Made by a program: the position numbers and the translations under genes
Notes under the pieces: model-generated
What the model saw: only the letters and a program-made list of their open reading frames with translations
Told to the model about the DNA's origin: nothing
Database searches by the model: none
Shown: positions 35,776 to 44,573 of the stretch, piece by piece
Layout: the number at the start of each line of letters is the position of its first letter
Numbering within the stretch: the stretch's first letter is position 1
Assembly: GCF_001293565.1 (NCBI RefSeq)
Contig: NZ_JXMU01000001.1
Span: forward strand, 124,001 to 188,000
Length of the DNA: 64,000 nt
Direction of reading: 5' to 3'
Source: Ahrensia marina
GTDB taxonomy: Bacteria > Pseudomonadota > Alphaproteobacteria > Rhizobiales > Rhizobiaceae

Positions 35776-36678
35776 TCAACTTTTACCCGGCACCATGACG
35801 CGCAGAGCTTTCTTCATGATTTTGATCTCGACCTGCTTTTTCAGTTTGATCAGTTCCCCGTCGATCACAGCCTGATCAGATTTCTTAAGCTTGGGAAAAC
35901 GCAGCACGACACGCTCGGCCTCTCCCGTCGATACAAATTCATTGTCATGCAATGTGCCAAGAATAGAATCACGAATAATCTTCAACGCCCCTGATCGGGA
36001 AAGCGGCTTAGAAAAATAGATGCCCAGCTTGCCGCCATCAATTTCATCAGCATAGGGCAAATGACCGACACCAAAGACATTGTTTGTAACGCCAAACAAT
36101 GACGATTTTACCGGCTGAAATTCACCGTCATCGAGACTCATTTCCAGCTTGTAAACCGGCGGATTGGTGGTGACGCTTAAAATCGCCTTTGTACTGGCCA
36201 GTATTTTGGAGAACTTGGAACCGAACTTCATTTTCTCGCGCAACCGAACCGCGCGGGTCTGAAATCCTGTCGCAAATTGATGCACAAAAATGCGTCCATC
36301 CGCACAGCCGACATCCGCTTTGTGGATTTTTGCCGTTGCCAATGCCTCTATTGCCTCGATAACATCAAGCGGCATACCCAGCGAGCGGGCGTAAAGATTC
36401 ATCGTACCGCCCGGCAAAACACCAAGCGCGACATCAGTTTCGGCAAGAACAGAAGCGGCCGCTGATACCGAACCGTCTCCCCCGCACATAACAATACCGT
36501 CGCATCCTGAAGAAGCGCAGCTTTTTAGTGCTTCAATCAAATCACCGGAACTGAAATGGTGGATTGTGGCTTCGTGACCGGCAACTTTAAATGAATTGAC
36601 AAATTTGTCCTCAATGACATCGGCGCCAATATCTCGAACTGTGCCGCTATGGTCATTCAAGAGAAGAGAAAATTTCAT
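35776..36678 (-). CDS. Diacylglycerol kinase-family lipid kinase
   Basis: A 300-residue protein of the DAGK catalytic family. The nucleotide site is seen as MCGGDGSVSAAASVL (GGDG) and ALGVLPGGTMNLYARSLGMP; the C-terminal beta domain follows. The substrate may be diacylglycerol or another lipid such as a sphingoid base. ATG 36678 is preferred to GTG 36690, as GAGTGG then lies eight bases upstream. It lies 19 bases after the ABM gene. Confidence 0.87.
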   Translation of the reverse strand: MKFSLLLNDHSGTVRDIGADVIEDKFVNSFKVAGHEATIHHFSSGDLIEALKSCASSGCDGIVMCGGDGSVSAAASVLAETDVALGVLPGGTMNLYARSLGMPLDVIEAIEALATAKIHKADVGCADGRIFVHQFATGFQTRAVRLREKMKFGSKFSKILASTKAILSVTTNPPVYKLEMSLDDGEFQPVKSSLFGVTNNVFGVGHLPYADEIDGGKLGIYFSKPLSRSGALKIIRDSILGTLHDNEFVSTGEAERVVLRFPKLKKSDQAVIDGELIKLKKQVEIKIMKKALRVMVPGKS

Positions 36679-36697
36679 TGTTGCTACCACTCACTAA

Positions 36698-37009
36698 TCA
36701 GATTTCCCTGATCTCGAAATGACGTTCAATACCTTTAGTTACATCTGCCCAGTGAGATGCGGCTCCCCGACGTTGATGATATTCAAATGCAGCGCGATCA
36801 GTGAAAACCTCTTCCACATTCAAACGGCACCGATTCGATTTATCCCGCTTGATAACGAAATAAACACAGCCTGGTTCCGCGTGCGTCAGATTAATATGGG
36901 CATTCATTGCGCAAAGCACGGCGTCTAAGCGCTCGGCGGGAACATCAATATATCCTGTCAGATGAATATTGCCTTTCTCAAGATCAGGCAGTTCACCGGT
37001 GTTGGTCAT
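36698..37009 (-). CDS. ABM-domain (antibiotic biosynthesis monooxygenase-like) protein
   Basis: A 103-residue ferredoxin-like alpha-beta protein of the ABM family, recognised from HAEPGCVYFVIKRD and EEVFTDRAAFEYHQ. Members include quinol monooxygenases and heme-degrading enzymes, but many act on unknown compounds. Its start overlaps the ilvN stop by four bases, so it is translated with the acetolactate synthase small subunit. No branched-chain role is known to me. Confidence 0.78.
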   Translation of the reverse strand: MTNTGELPDLEKGNIHLTGYIDVPAERLDAVLCAMNAHINLTHAEPGCVYFVIKRDKSNRCRLNVEEVFTDRAAFEYHQRRGAASHWADVTKGIERHFEIREI

Positions 37010-37578
37010 TCAATTTCCGGACCGCGTGCCATGGCTGCCACGCCGGTACGGCACACTTCAACCAGTCCGAGCGGGGCCATGATCGCGATAAACTGTTCGA
37101 TTTTTGAAGTTCTGCCCGTCACCTCAAAAATGAAATGGGTGACGTTCGCATCAATCACCTGCGCTTTGAACGCATCGGCCAAACGCAGCGCTTCAAGTCG
37201 TTTCTCGCCTGTCGCAACAACTTTCAACATGGCAAGTTCACGCTCCAGCGGTTTTTCATAGCCTTTTGCATGCGCCACAACGGTCAGATCTGTGACGGAA
37301 TGCACCGGCACAATCCGCTCCAGCTGATGTCGGATTTGTTCCAGAACCGAATGGGTACCATTGGTGACAATCGTGATACGGGACAGATGCTTTTCATGCT
37401 CTGTCTCGGTAACAGTCAAACTTTCGATGTTATAACCGCGCCCAGAAAACAGGCCGATAACACGCGCCAGAACACCCGGCTCGTTATCGACCAGAACTGA
37501 TAAAGTATGGTTTTCCGGAGTCCCGTTATCTTTAACGATAAAATAGGCAGAAGCCGGTGATGCAACAGCTTCGTTCAT
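37006..37578 (-). CDS. ilvN: Acetolactate synthase small (regulatory) subunit
   Basis: A 190-residue subunit that activates the large subunit and makes it sensitive to valine. The N-terminal ACT domain (residues 22-95) starts HTLSVLVDNEPGVLARVIGLFSGRGYN and includes SRITIVT; the second ACT-like domain follows. The length is typical (IlvH-like). It lies 97 bases after the large-subunit gene, in the same operon under control of the attenuator at 39541-39654. Confidence 0.95.
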   Translation of the reverse strand: MNEAVASPASAYFIVKDNGTPENHTLSVLVDNEPGVLARVIGLFSGRGYNIESLTVTETEHEKHLSRITIVTNGTHSVLEQIRHQLERIVPVHSVTDLTVVAHAKGYEKPLERELAMLKVVATGEKRLEALRLADAFKAQVIDANVTHFIFEVTGRTSKIEQFIAIMAPLGLVEVCRTGVAAMARGPEIE

Positions 37579-37675
37579 AGCGAAAGCTCCTTATTGAAAT
37601 TTGCCATTAGTGCGATGTCAGCCTGACATGTGCCGCACCGATACTCGTAAAAGCCTGTATTCTGACGCTTCATAA

Positions 37676-39475
37676 TCAAACCAGAGCCTTGCCTTTGTTA
37701 TCAATTGCAGTCGCAATCGCATCATCGCTGGCTTCATCCGGCAGCAACATTTCATTATGCGCCTTACCAGATGGGATCATTGGGAAACAATTCGCCAGAT
37801 TGGCAACGCGGCAATCAAAAATAACCGGTCCTTCCGTATTGATCATTTCATCAAGCGCGTCATCAAGCTTGGCAGGGTCATCGCAATACATGCCCGTTGC
37901 CCCGTAAGCCTCGGCCAGTTTGACAAAGTCCGGCACCGCTTCCGAATAGGAGCTCGACAAACGGTTTCCATGCAGCAATTGCTGCCACTGGCGGACCATG
38001 CCCATATATTGATTGTTCAGGATAAAGATTTTCACCGGCAGATTGTATTGAACAGCAGTCGACATCTCCTGCATCATCATTTGAATAGACGCATCGCCGG
38101 CAATATCAATGACAAGCGCATCGCGGTGCGCAACCTGAACGCCAACAGCAGCAGGAAAACCATAACCCATCGTACCCAGACCGCCTGATGTCATCCAGTG
38201 GTTAGGTTCTTCAAACCCGAAATACTGAGCCGCCCACATCTGGTGCTGGCCAACTTCGGTTGTCACAAATGTTTCCTTGCCTGAGCGCAGCGACGCTTCA
38301 TAAAGGCGCTCAATGGCATGTTGCGGCATAATCACTTCTGACGTGCTGTGATAAGCCAGCGAGTTACGTGCCTTCCAAGTGACAATTTGCGCATGCCAGT
38401 CTTTGAGTTCCTTGGCTTGTTCTTTTTTCTTTTCTTTCTTCCAATGCGCCAGCATCTGCTCAAGAACGTGTGCCACATCGCCAATAACACCAATATCAAC
38501 ATGCACGATTTTGTTGATTGAGCTTGGGTCGATATCGACATGGATTTTCTTTGAGTTCGGCGAAAACGCATCAATACGGCCCGTAATACGGTCATCAAAG
38601 CGCGCACCTATATTGATCATGACATCACAGTCATGCATCGCCATGTTCGCTTCATAGGTGCCGTGCATGCCCAACATGCCAAGCCAGCGCTTTCCAGATG
38701 CCGGATAGGCGCCCAACCCCATAAGCGTCGATGTGATTGGAAAATCGGTTTCCTTGACGAGTTCACGCAGCAACTTGCTGGCTTTATCGCCAGAATTGAT
38801 AACGCCGCCACCTGAATAAATAATAGGTTTCTTGGCTTTGGCCATCAACGCAACAGCTTTTTTGATGCGTGCGGAATCGGCCTCCATTTTCGGTTTGTAG
38901 CTTATGCGCGCTTCAGCAACTTGCGGCCCGCAATATGTACCAAGAGCAAACTGAACGTCTTTTGGAACATCAACAACAACAGGCCCCGGACGTCCGGTGG
39001 TTGCAATACGGAATGCTTCGTGCAGAACGCGCGGCAATTCTTCAACCGATTTCACAAGCCAGTTATGTTTTGTGCAAGGCCGTGTAATGCCAACGGTGTC
39101 GCACTCCTGAAACGCGTCAGAACCAATGAGCGACGTGGGCACCTGCCCTGTTATGCAGACAAGCGGAATGGAATCCATCAGCGCGTCCTGAAGCGCTGTA
39201 ACCGTATTGGTTGCGCCTGGACCGGAAGTAACCAGCACAACACCGGCCTTGCCGGTGGAACGGGCATAGCCTTCAGCCGCATGTCCGGCACCCTGCTCGT
39301 GCCTTACAAGCACATGCTCAATATCATCCTGTTGGAATATCTCGTCATAAATCGGCAGCACCGCCCCGCCCGGATATCCAAAAATATGCTCTACGCCGTT
39401 ATCACGCAGTGCCTGCAGAACCATCGCGGCACCTGTCATCTCTGAGCCATCAAAGTCGCGTTTCTTAGCGTTCAT
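37676..39475 (-). CDS. ilvI: Acetolactate synthase large (catalytic) subunit
   Basis: A 599-residue TPP- and FAD-dependent enzyme that starts valine, leucine and isoleucine synthesis. HEQGAGHAAEGYARSTGK holds the catalytic glutamate; the central FAD domain spans about residues 200-345; and GDASIQMMMQEMSTAVQ is the Mg-TPP motif with the following NNQYMGMVRQWQQ. The charged linker KKEKKKEQAKELKD near residue 350 is variable in this family. The message begins with the leader and attenuator described below. Confidence 0.97.
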   Translation of the reverse strand: MNAKKRDFDGSEMTGAAMVLQALRDNGVEHIFGYPGGAVLPIYDEIFQQDDIEHVLVRHEQGAGHAAEGYARSTGKAGVVLVTSGPGATNTVTALQDALMDSIPLVCITGQVPTSLIGSDAFQECDTVGITRPCTKHNWLVKSVEELPRVLHEAFRIATTGRPGPVVVDVPKDVQFALGTYCGPQVAEARISYKPKMEADSARIKKAVALMAKAKKPIIYSGGGVINSGDKASKLLRELVKETDFPITSTLMGLGAYPASGKRWLGMLGMHGTYEANMAMHDCDVMINIGARFDDRITGRIDAFSPNSKKIHVDIDPSSINKIVHVDIGVIGDVAHVLEQMLAHWKKEKKKEQAKELKDWHAQIVTWKARNSLAYHSTSEVIMPQHAIERLYEASLRSGKETFVTTEVGQHQMWAAQYFGFEEPNHWMTSGGLGTMGYGFPAAVGVQVAHRDALVIDIAGDASIQMMMQEMSTAVQYNLPVKIFILNNQYMGMVRQWQQLLHGNRLSSSYSEAVPDFVKLAEAYGATGMYCDDPAKLDDALDEMINTEGPVIFDCRVANLANCFPMIPSGKAHNEMLLPDEASDDAIATAIDNKGKALV

Positions 39476-39540
39476 CTTCTTTTTTCCGTCTAAATTTGGT
39501 TCTCTGAAATCCTTTTGAGCATTTGACCATCAAAAGGCAA

Positions 39541-39566
39541 TAAAAAAGGCTCCCTTTAGGAGCCTG
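39541..39566 (-). terminator. Intrinsic terminator of the ilv attenuator
   Basis: On the minus strand AGGCTCC-TAAAG-GGAGCCT is followed by TTTTTTA. It lies between the leader-peptide stop and the ilvI start, so readthrough is needed for expression. A GCTCCC at 39582-39587 (minus) could instead pair with its GGGAGC arm and prevent termination. Confidence 0.9.
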
Positions 39567-39600
39567 TTGTTTACCGCGCATGGGAGCTTTCGCCAGATGG

Positions 39601-39654
39601 TTACACCATCTTGCCCATGCGCCGTCCCACCACGATTAGAATAATATTGGTCAT
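39601..39654 (-). CDS. ilvL: ilv leader peptide (attenuation)
   Basis: A 17-residue peptide, MTNIILIVVGRRMGKMV, with Ile-Ile-Leu-Ile-Val-Val as consecutive codons; such runs let a ribosome stall when branched-chain tRNAs are uncharged. Bases 39614-39622 in its 3' half are exactly complementary over nine positions to 39576-39584, giving the classic 1:2 hairpin that stalling would disturb. No ribosome site precedes the ATG, and the predicted promoter puts the first transcribed base at or next to it, so it is probably leaderless, like trpL in Sinorhizobium. Confidence 0.88.
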   Translation of the reverse strand: MTNIILIVVGRRMGKMV

Positions 39655-39661
39655 AAATCGA

Positions 39662-39689
39662 AAGTTATCACGCGATGACGTCCAGTCAA
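39662..39689 (-). promoter_or_regulatory. Predicted ilv promoter
   Basis: On the minus strand TTGACT (-35) and TAACTT (-10) are 16 bases apart. The expected start is about seven bases further, at the leader ATG (39654). The 107 bp from here to 39796 are shared with the divergent HerA-like gene. Confidence 0.5.
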
Positions 39690-39796
39690 GCCCGAAATTG
39701 TCCACGAAATATGCAATGTCATAATTAGATTTGTCACGATGATAGCGTCTCGTTAACGATAAACATGCTAAAACGACCCCATGCGGGGCAGAATAC

Positions 39797-41764
39797 ATGA
39801 ATAGCTACGATCAATTAGGTTATAAGGCGGTCGGTTCCAGAGACCAGAGCCGCGTTAACAGAGCACCTGACGGTTCGATAATCAGGAACCGGACCGAGGG
39901 ACATGTTATCGAATGTGACGGTATGCATGCCGTCATATCAGCAAGCATGCGCAAAAATGAAACAGCCAGTGAAGATTACTGGTCTGTCGGCATGCTCATT
40001 TCTATCTCTGTCGGCGATGGTGTGCGGACCATCGGCATGCTGCACAAAATCGAATCTGATAATGACGTTTGGGACACCGAAGGCGATAACCACATGAAAA
40101 TTCATGTGGAGCTGGTTGGCGAAATCACCAATGATGCTGCCGGCAAGCCGCGCTTCAACGGCGGTATTTCCGCCTACCCGCACCTAGGCGCGATTGCGCA
40201 CCGGATTCGCAGTGCCGACCTTTCGGCTGTTTTTGAAAATAGCGACGCATCGGCGGTAAAGATCGGCACTCTTTCGCAGAATTCCGACATCCCCGCCTTG
40301 ATTGCGATTGACGCGATGATATCGCGCCATTTTGCCGTGGTAGGCACGACCGGCGTTGGCAAGTCGTCAACCGTAACGCTTCTTATGCGCAAGATTATTG
40401 AGGCACGCCCCGACATGCGGATCCTCATTCTTGACCCGCACAACGAATTTTCCTCAGCATTTCCGGACAAATCCATTGTCGTATCGGACTCCAATCTGGA
40501 TCTGCCATTCTGGGCGTTCAGGTTGGAAGAATTTGTCGAGGTCTTGTTCCGCGGCAACGATCATATTCCCGCTGAAGTCGATATTCTGCGTGACATGATA
40601 CCGCGCGCCAAGCAGCTCTTTAAAGGTGACGAGCGAACAACCATTCGCCGCGCTCAAAAAGACGGCACGGGTATCACAGCAGATACGCCGCTTCCCTACC
40701 GGATGTCCGATCTTGTGCGGTTGATAGACGATGCTTTGGGCAAACTGGGCAATGGCGAACAGCGCAGCCATTTGAAGTCATTGCTCGCCCGCATCAATGC
40801 ATTGACCAGCGATCCCAATTTCCGCTTCATGTTCTCCAAAACAACGATTGAGGACAATTTGGATGGCGTATTGTCGACCATATTCCGCGTGCCGGCCAAC
40901 GGCAAACCGATCACGGTTTTCCAGTTGAACGGTATCCCGTCAGAAGTCGTCAACGCCGTGGTCTCCGTTCTCTGCCGCCTTGCGTTTGATCTTGCGGTCT
41001 GGAGTAATTCAAAAATCAAGACACTGGTGCTTTGTGAAGAGGCTCACCGCTATATTCCGGCTAATAAGGCAGACGGTTTTGCCCCGACACGTCAGGCGAT
41101 TGCACGAATTGCAAAGGAAGGTCGTAAATACGGCGTTAGCCTTGGCGTTGTGACACAGCGCCCCGGCGAACTGGATGAAACGATCCTTTCCCAGTGCAAC
41201 ACATTTGTGGCTATGCGCCTTGGCAACGATATTGACCAGAGCATCGTGCGCAAGGCAATTTCCGGCGCGTCGCGTTCCTATTTGAACTTCCTGCCTTCAC
41301 TGGCAAACCGCGAAGCAATCATGTTTGGCCAGGGTGTGAATACGCCGATGCGTATGCGCTTTGTCAATATTCCTCAGCACGAGCTTCCCGCAAACCATCT
41401 TATGGAAGAAGCAGGCAGCAGGGACGATAATGTGGAAATTCCTATCGATATCGGGACCGTCCTGCACAAAATCCGCTTCCCTGGCGGCGGATCCGCAAGC
41501 GATTCTATGACCGACATCGCTCCTCTGGGTGGCACTTATGTGGATGAGCAACCGGCTTCAATTCCGCAGCAGCCGACGTCCGACCGGTTCGACACTGTCA
41601 GACAAAGCCTTTTTTCTGAAACGACCCCGCTTCGTCGCCCGTCACCCTCATCGGGTGCCAGCAGCAGCCCGATCCGCCAAAAAGAATCATCGCCCGCGGC
41701 TCAAAGTTCAGAAGAACCACAAAGAAGCGCAAACAGCATTATCAGCCGCTTTAGGAAGCCATAG
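39797..41764 (+). CDS. HerA-like ATPase (DUF87 family)
   Basis: A 655-residue P-loop ATPase of the HerA/FtsK class. A beta-barrel-like N-terminal part (residues 30-150) is followed by Walker A GTTGVGKSSTVTLL near residue 185, LILDPHNEF, and a late Walker B-like VLCEEAHRYIP with KEGRKYGVSLGVVTQRP. The last 90 residues are Ser/Pro/Gln-rich and probably disordered. HerA proteins are hexameric DNA translocases, often paired with the nuclease NurA; no nurA is adjacent here. The gene diverges from the ilv attenuator. Confidence 0.85.
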   Translation: MNSYDQLGYKAVGSRDQSRVNRAPDGSIIRNRTEGHVIECDGMHAVISASMRKNETASEDYWSVGMLISISVGDGVRTIGMLHKIESDNDVWDTEGDNHMKIHVELVGEITNDAAGKPRFNGGISAYPHLGAIAHRIRSADLSAVFENSDASAVKIGTLSQNSDIPALIAIDAMISRHFAVVGTTGVGKSSTVTLLMRKIIEARPDMRILILDPHNEFSSAFPDKSIVVSDSNLDLPFWAFRLEEFVEVLFRGNDHIPAEVDILRDMIPRAKQLFKGDERTTIRRAQKDGTGITADTPLPYRMSDLVRLIDDALGKLGNGEQRSHLKSLLARINALTSDPNFRFMFSKTTIEDNLDGVLSTIFRVPANGKPITVFQLNGIPSEVVNAVVSVLCRLAFDLAVWSNSKIKTLVLCEEAHRYIPANKADGFAPTRQAIARIAKEGRKYGVSLGVVTQRPGELDETILSQCNTFVAMRLGNDIDQSIVRKAISGASRSYLNFLPSLANREAIMFGQGVNTPMRMRFVNIPQHELPANHLMEEAGSRDDNVEIPIDIGTVLHKIRFPGGGSASDSMTDIAPLGGTYVDEQPASIPQQPTSDRFDTVRQSLFSETTPLRRPSPSSGASSSPIRQKESSPAAQSSEEPQRSANSIISRFRKP

Positions 41765-41805
41765 ATACGTCATTGATATATGGAATATTTTTGCGTGGGA
41801 AAAAC

Positions 41806-42591
41806 TCAGGATACGACGCGGTTGCGTCCACCGCTTTTTGCGGCATAAAGATTCTTATCAGCACGTTTGATAAATGCGGCCGGAGTTTCTTTTCCGTCCC
41901 AGATCGTAATGCCCATAGAGCAAGTCACACGGAAACAGTTTTCATCTGACTTAAGAGTGATTTCAGATATGGCATTGCGTATGCGGTTGGAAAGCTTGTT
42001 AAGCGCCGTTGAATCCAAATTCGGTGCCAATATAGCAAATTCTTCTCCACCCACACGCGCAACCACATCGTGAAAACGTGTATAATCGAGAAGGCATTTC
42101 GCAATCGTTTTTAAAACATCATCACCGATATCGTGACCATAGGTGTCGTTGATGCTTTTGAAGTGATCAAGATCAAGCAGAATCACGCCCAGCGGATGAC
42201 CGATAGCACTGAATTCCTGCTGATATTGTTCTAAAGCATCGTCAAAATAGCGGCGGTTGTGAAGTCCGGTTAGAGGATCAGTCAGAGCCGCATGCTGATA
42301 GGTCGCGCTCTTTTTGGTAAGATCTTGCGTAACCTCTGACAAACGGCCGTGTTCCTTCAATGCGGATCGAAGCGCAGGGTAAATACCGAGCATTGCGATC
42401 AATAAACCGCAAATCATGATCCCCAGTGTACCGAGCAATAATGTGTTGAAGTCGGATAAAGCATTTATATCCGCATAACCGTCATCAATCCGGCCATCTA
42501 AATAGCGTTTCAGCAAGAAAATCAAATAGGTAGCCGCCGCCGTCAAGGCGGCGTAACCTAGAAAGAAAATCTCAGCTCTGTGAAGACGCAT
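41806..42591 (-). CDS. Membrane-bound diguanylate cyclase (GGDEF)
   Basis: A 261-residue protein that should make cyclic di-GMP. Two hydrophobic helices (residues about 10-28 and 45-68) anchor it; the GGDEF domain starts at ALTDPLTGLHNRRYF, with LLDLDHFKSINDTYGHDIGDD for Mg and GTP and an active GGEEF signature in RVGGEEFAIL. No RxxD inhibitory site is visible five residues before GGEEF. A perfect 16-bp palindrome lies 39-54 bp before its ATG. Confidence 0.9.
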   Translation of the reverse strand: MRLHRAEIFFLGYAALTAAATYLIFLLKRYLDGRIDDGYADINALSDFNTLLLGTLGIMICGLLIAMLGIYPALRSALKEHGRLSEVTQDLTKKSATYQHAALTDPLTGLHNRRYFDDALEQYQQEFSAIGHPLGVILLDLDHFKSINDTYGHDIGDDVLKTIAKCLLDYTRFHDVVARVGGEEFAILAPNLDSTALNKLSNRIRNAISEITLKSDENCFRVTCSMGITIWDGKETPAAFIKRADKNLYAAKSGGRNRVVS

Positions 42592-42629
42592 ACTTAACTC
42601 TACCTACTTGCACAGCTAAGATAGACGAG

Positions 42630-42645
42630 TATTCTTGCAAGAATA
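42630..42645. promoter_or_regulatory. Perfect 16-bp palindrome before the diguanylate cyclase gene
   Basis: TATTCTTGCAAGAATA reads the same on both strands. It lies in the 101-bp gap between miaA (end) and the cyclase (start), where it would act as an operator for the cyclase. No regulator gene is adjacent. Confidence 0.55.
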
Positions 42646-42692
42646 TTAAGCAACTAGTACACATGCAATATATTTAGCACTTTTACTGGCAA

Positions 42693-43598
42693 CTACTCCA
42701 AACGCTGCCAAGTATCATCAAGCTGGTTTCGAAACCATGTCATTTGGCGTTTGGCATATTGCCGCGTTGCAATCTTCGAAAGCTCGATTGCCTCATCAAG
42801 TGTCTTTTCGCCCTTTATATAATCGCTGAGTTGCTGAACCCCGATCGCTTTCATCGCGGGCATGCTATCGCTCAGTCCAAGGGAATTCAGAGCCTCAACC
42901 TCTGCAAGAGCGCCTTCATCAATCATCTGATCGAAACGGGTTGCAATTCTCTGTTTTAGAATGTTGCGGCCAGGTGCGATAACAAGGCGCTCGGCTTGGC
43001 CCGGATCAACGAGAGGAAAGCCCTTCTGGTTCTGCCACCAGCCGATAGATTTGCCTGTAGCATCAATAACCTCCAAAGCACGGGCAATACGTTGCCCGTC
43101 TGATGGGTTCAGCGTTTTAGCAACCGCAGCATCCTTTTCGGTCAGAACCTGATGCAAGCTGACCGCTCCCTCATTGTTAAGACGCTCGCGCCAATATTGA
43201 CGCACATCATCGGAAACTTCCGGCATGGGCGACAATCCGCCCAGAAGCGCACGAAAATAAAGTCCTGTTCCACCAACAAATATGACATGTCGGTCAGATG
43301 TCAGCGCTGCCAATAAAGCCTCAACATCCCGCAGCCAATTGCCGGTCGAATAAGGCTCGGAAGGATGGATGTGCCCGTACAAATAATGCGGCACGATTTT
43401 TTCGTCCTCAACAGCCGGTCTCGCCGTCAACACACGCAGCAATGCATAGACCTGCATGGAATCGGTATTGATAATCACACCGTTTTTCTTTTGGGCTATA
43501 TCAAGCGCAAGCGAGGACTTGCCGCTCGCTGTCGGCCCTGCCAGCAGGGTCGCGTTGCGCCATGGCATCGTGGTTTTTTTGTTGCTGTCGGCGTTCAC
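42693..43598 (-). CDS. miaA: tRNA dimethylallyltransferase
   Basis: An enzyme of about 301 residues that adds the dimethylallyl group to A37 of tRNAs reading codons that begin with U. The P-loop LLAGPTASGKSSLALDIA, NTDSMQVYALLRVLTARP with the catalytic Asp, and VGGTGLYFRALLGG are all present. GTG 43598 after GAGG is the best-supported start, with ATG 43568 (MPWRNATLL) the alternative. It is divergent from serB; the usual rhizobial order serB-miaA-ilvI is kept, apart from the inserted cyclase and HerA genes. Confidence 0.93.
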   Translation of the reverse strand: MNADSNKKTTMPWRNATLLAGPTASGKSSLALDIAQKKNGVIINTDSMQVYALLRVLTARPAVEDEKIVPHYLYGHIHPSEPYSTGNWLRDVEALLAALTSDRHVIFVGGTGLYFRALLGGLSPMPEVSDDVRQYWRERLNNEGAVSLHQVLTEKDAAVAKTLNPSDGQRIARALEVIDATGKSIGWWQNQKGFPLVDPGQAERLVIAPGRNILKQRIATRFDQMIDEGALAEVEALNSLGLSDSMPAMKAIGVQQLSDYIKGEKTLDEAIELSKIATRQYAKRQMTWFRNQLDDTWQRLE

Positions 43599-43685
43599 CC
43601 TAACCTCGTTCAACGCTGATCCTATTGCGATGCTAATTGAGTTGGCATAGGACCAGCCTACCCGCAAGCTTAAAGGCAATTGTAA

Positions 43686-44573
43686 ATGTCATTCTTCGTC
43701 ACGCTCATCGCGCCCCAAAACAGCAAATTGATCACGCAGGAGATTGCCTTGCGCTGTTCGGCGGCGCTCAATTGCGAAAACTTCAATTGGCTCAAGGATG
43801 GTGAAGTTCTCGATTTAACATGCGATGGCGCAGAAAAATCCGTTATCCGGAGAACGGCTCTAGAAATCATCGGTGAGAAACCGATTGATATCGTCGTCCA
43901 GCCGGCCGGTAAAAACCGGAAGAAGAATATCCTCATTGCCGACATGGATTCAACGATGATCCGGCAGGAGTGCATCGATGAGCTTGCCGCAGAAGCAGGT
44001 ATCAAAGAGCAGGTCTCCGAAATCACAGCCCGCGCGATGAATGGCGAAATAGAATTCAACGCCGCGCTGAAAGAGCGCGTCGCATTGCTAAAAGACCTAC
44101 CGGTTAGCGTGATCGATCAGGTTATCGCAACCCGTATTGAACTAATGCCCGGCGGCGTTGAACTTGTTCGCACGATGCGCAAACAAGGCGCTTATTGTGC
44201 GCTCGTATCAGGCGGGTTCACAGAATTTACCAGCCGCATCGCGCAGATGATCGGCTTTCAGGAAAACCGGGCCAACACGCTGCTCCATGCCGACGGGAAA
44301 CTGACAGGTACCGTTGGCGAACCAATCCTTGGCAAGCAAGCCAAGGTTGATGCGCTCAATGACATTGCAAACCGTTTGGGATTAACACCGGAAGATGCCA
44401 TCGCTGTTGGTGACGGCGCGAACGACTTAGGCATGCTGGATCTGGCAGGAACCGGTGTTGCCCTTCATGCGAAACCGGCAGTTGCTGCGGCAGCAGATAT
44501 TCGCATTGATCATGGCGATCTAAGTGCACTGCTTTATGTGCAAGGCTATCATGCAGACGAGATCGGTCGATGA
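43686..44573 (+). CDS. serB: Phosphoserine phosphatase
   Basis: A 295-residue HAD phosphatase that makes serine from phosphoserine. The first 80 residues form an ACT-like regulatory part; DMDSTMI at residue 86 carries the phosphorylated Asp and the acid/base Asp. LVSGGFTEFTSRIA is motif II and VGDGANDLGML is motif III. The last codons overlap the next gene by four bases. Confidence 0.95.
   Translation: MSFFVTLIAPQNSKLITQEIALRCSAALNCENFNWLKDGEVLDLTCDGAEKSVIRRTALEIIGEKPIDIVVQPAGKNRKKNILIADMDSTMIRQECIDELAAEAGIKEQVSEITARAMNGEIEFNAALKERVALLKDLPVSVIDQVIATRIELMPGGVELVRTMRKQGAYCALVSGGFTEFTSRIAQMIGFQENRANTLLHADGKLTGTVGEPILGKQAKVDALNDIANRLGLTPEDAIAVGDGANDLGMLDLAGTGVALHAKPAVAAAADIRIDHGDLSALLYVQGYHADEIGR

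Noticed and set aside
39797-41764. HerA-NurA type DNA-end resection or defence pair
   Set aside because: There is no nurA or nuclease gene beside it; neighbours are ilv, cyclase and miaA.
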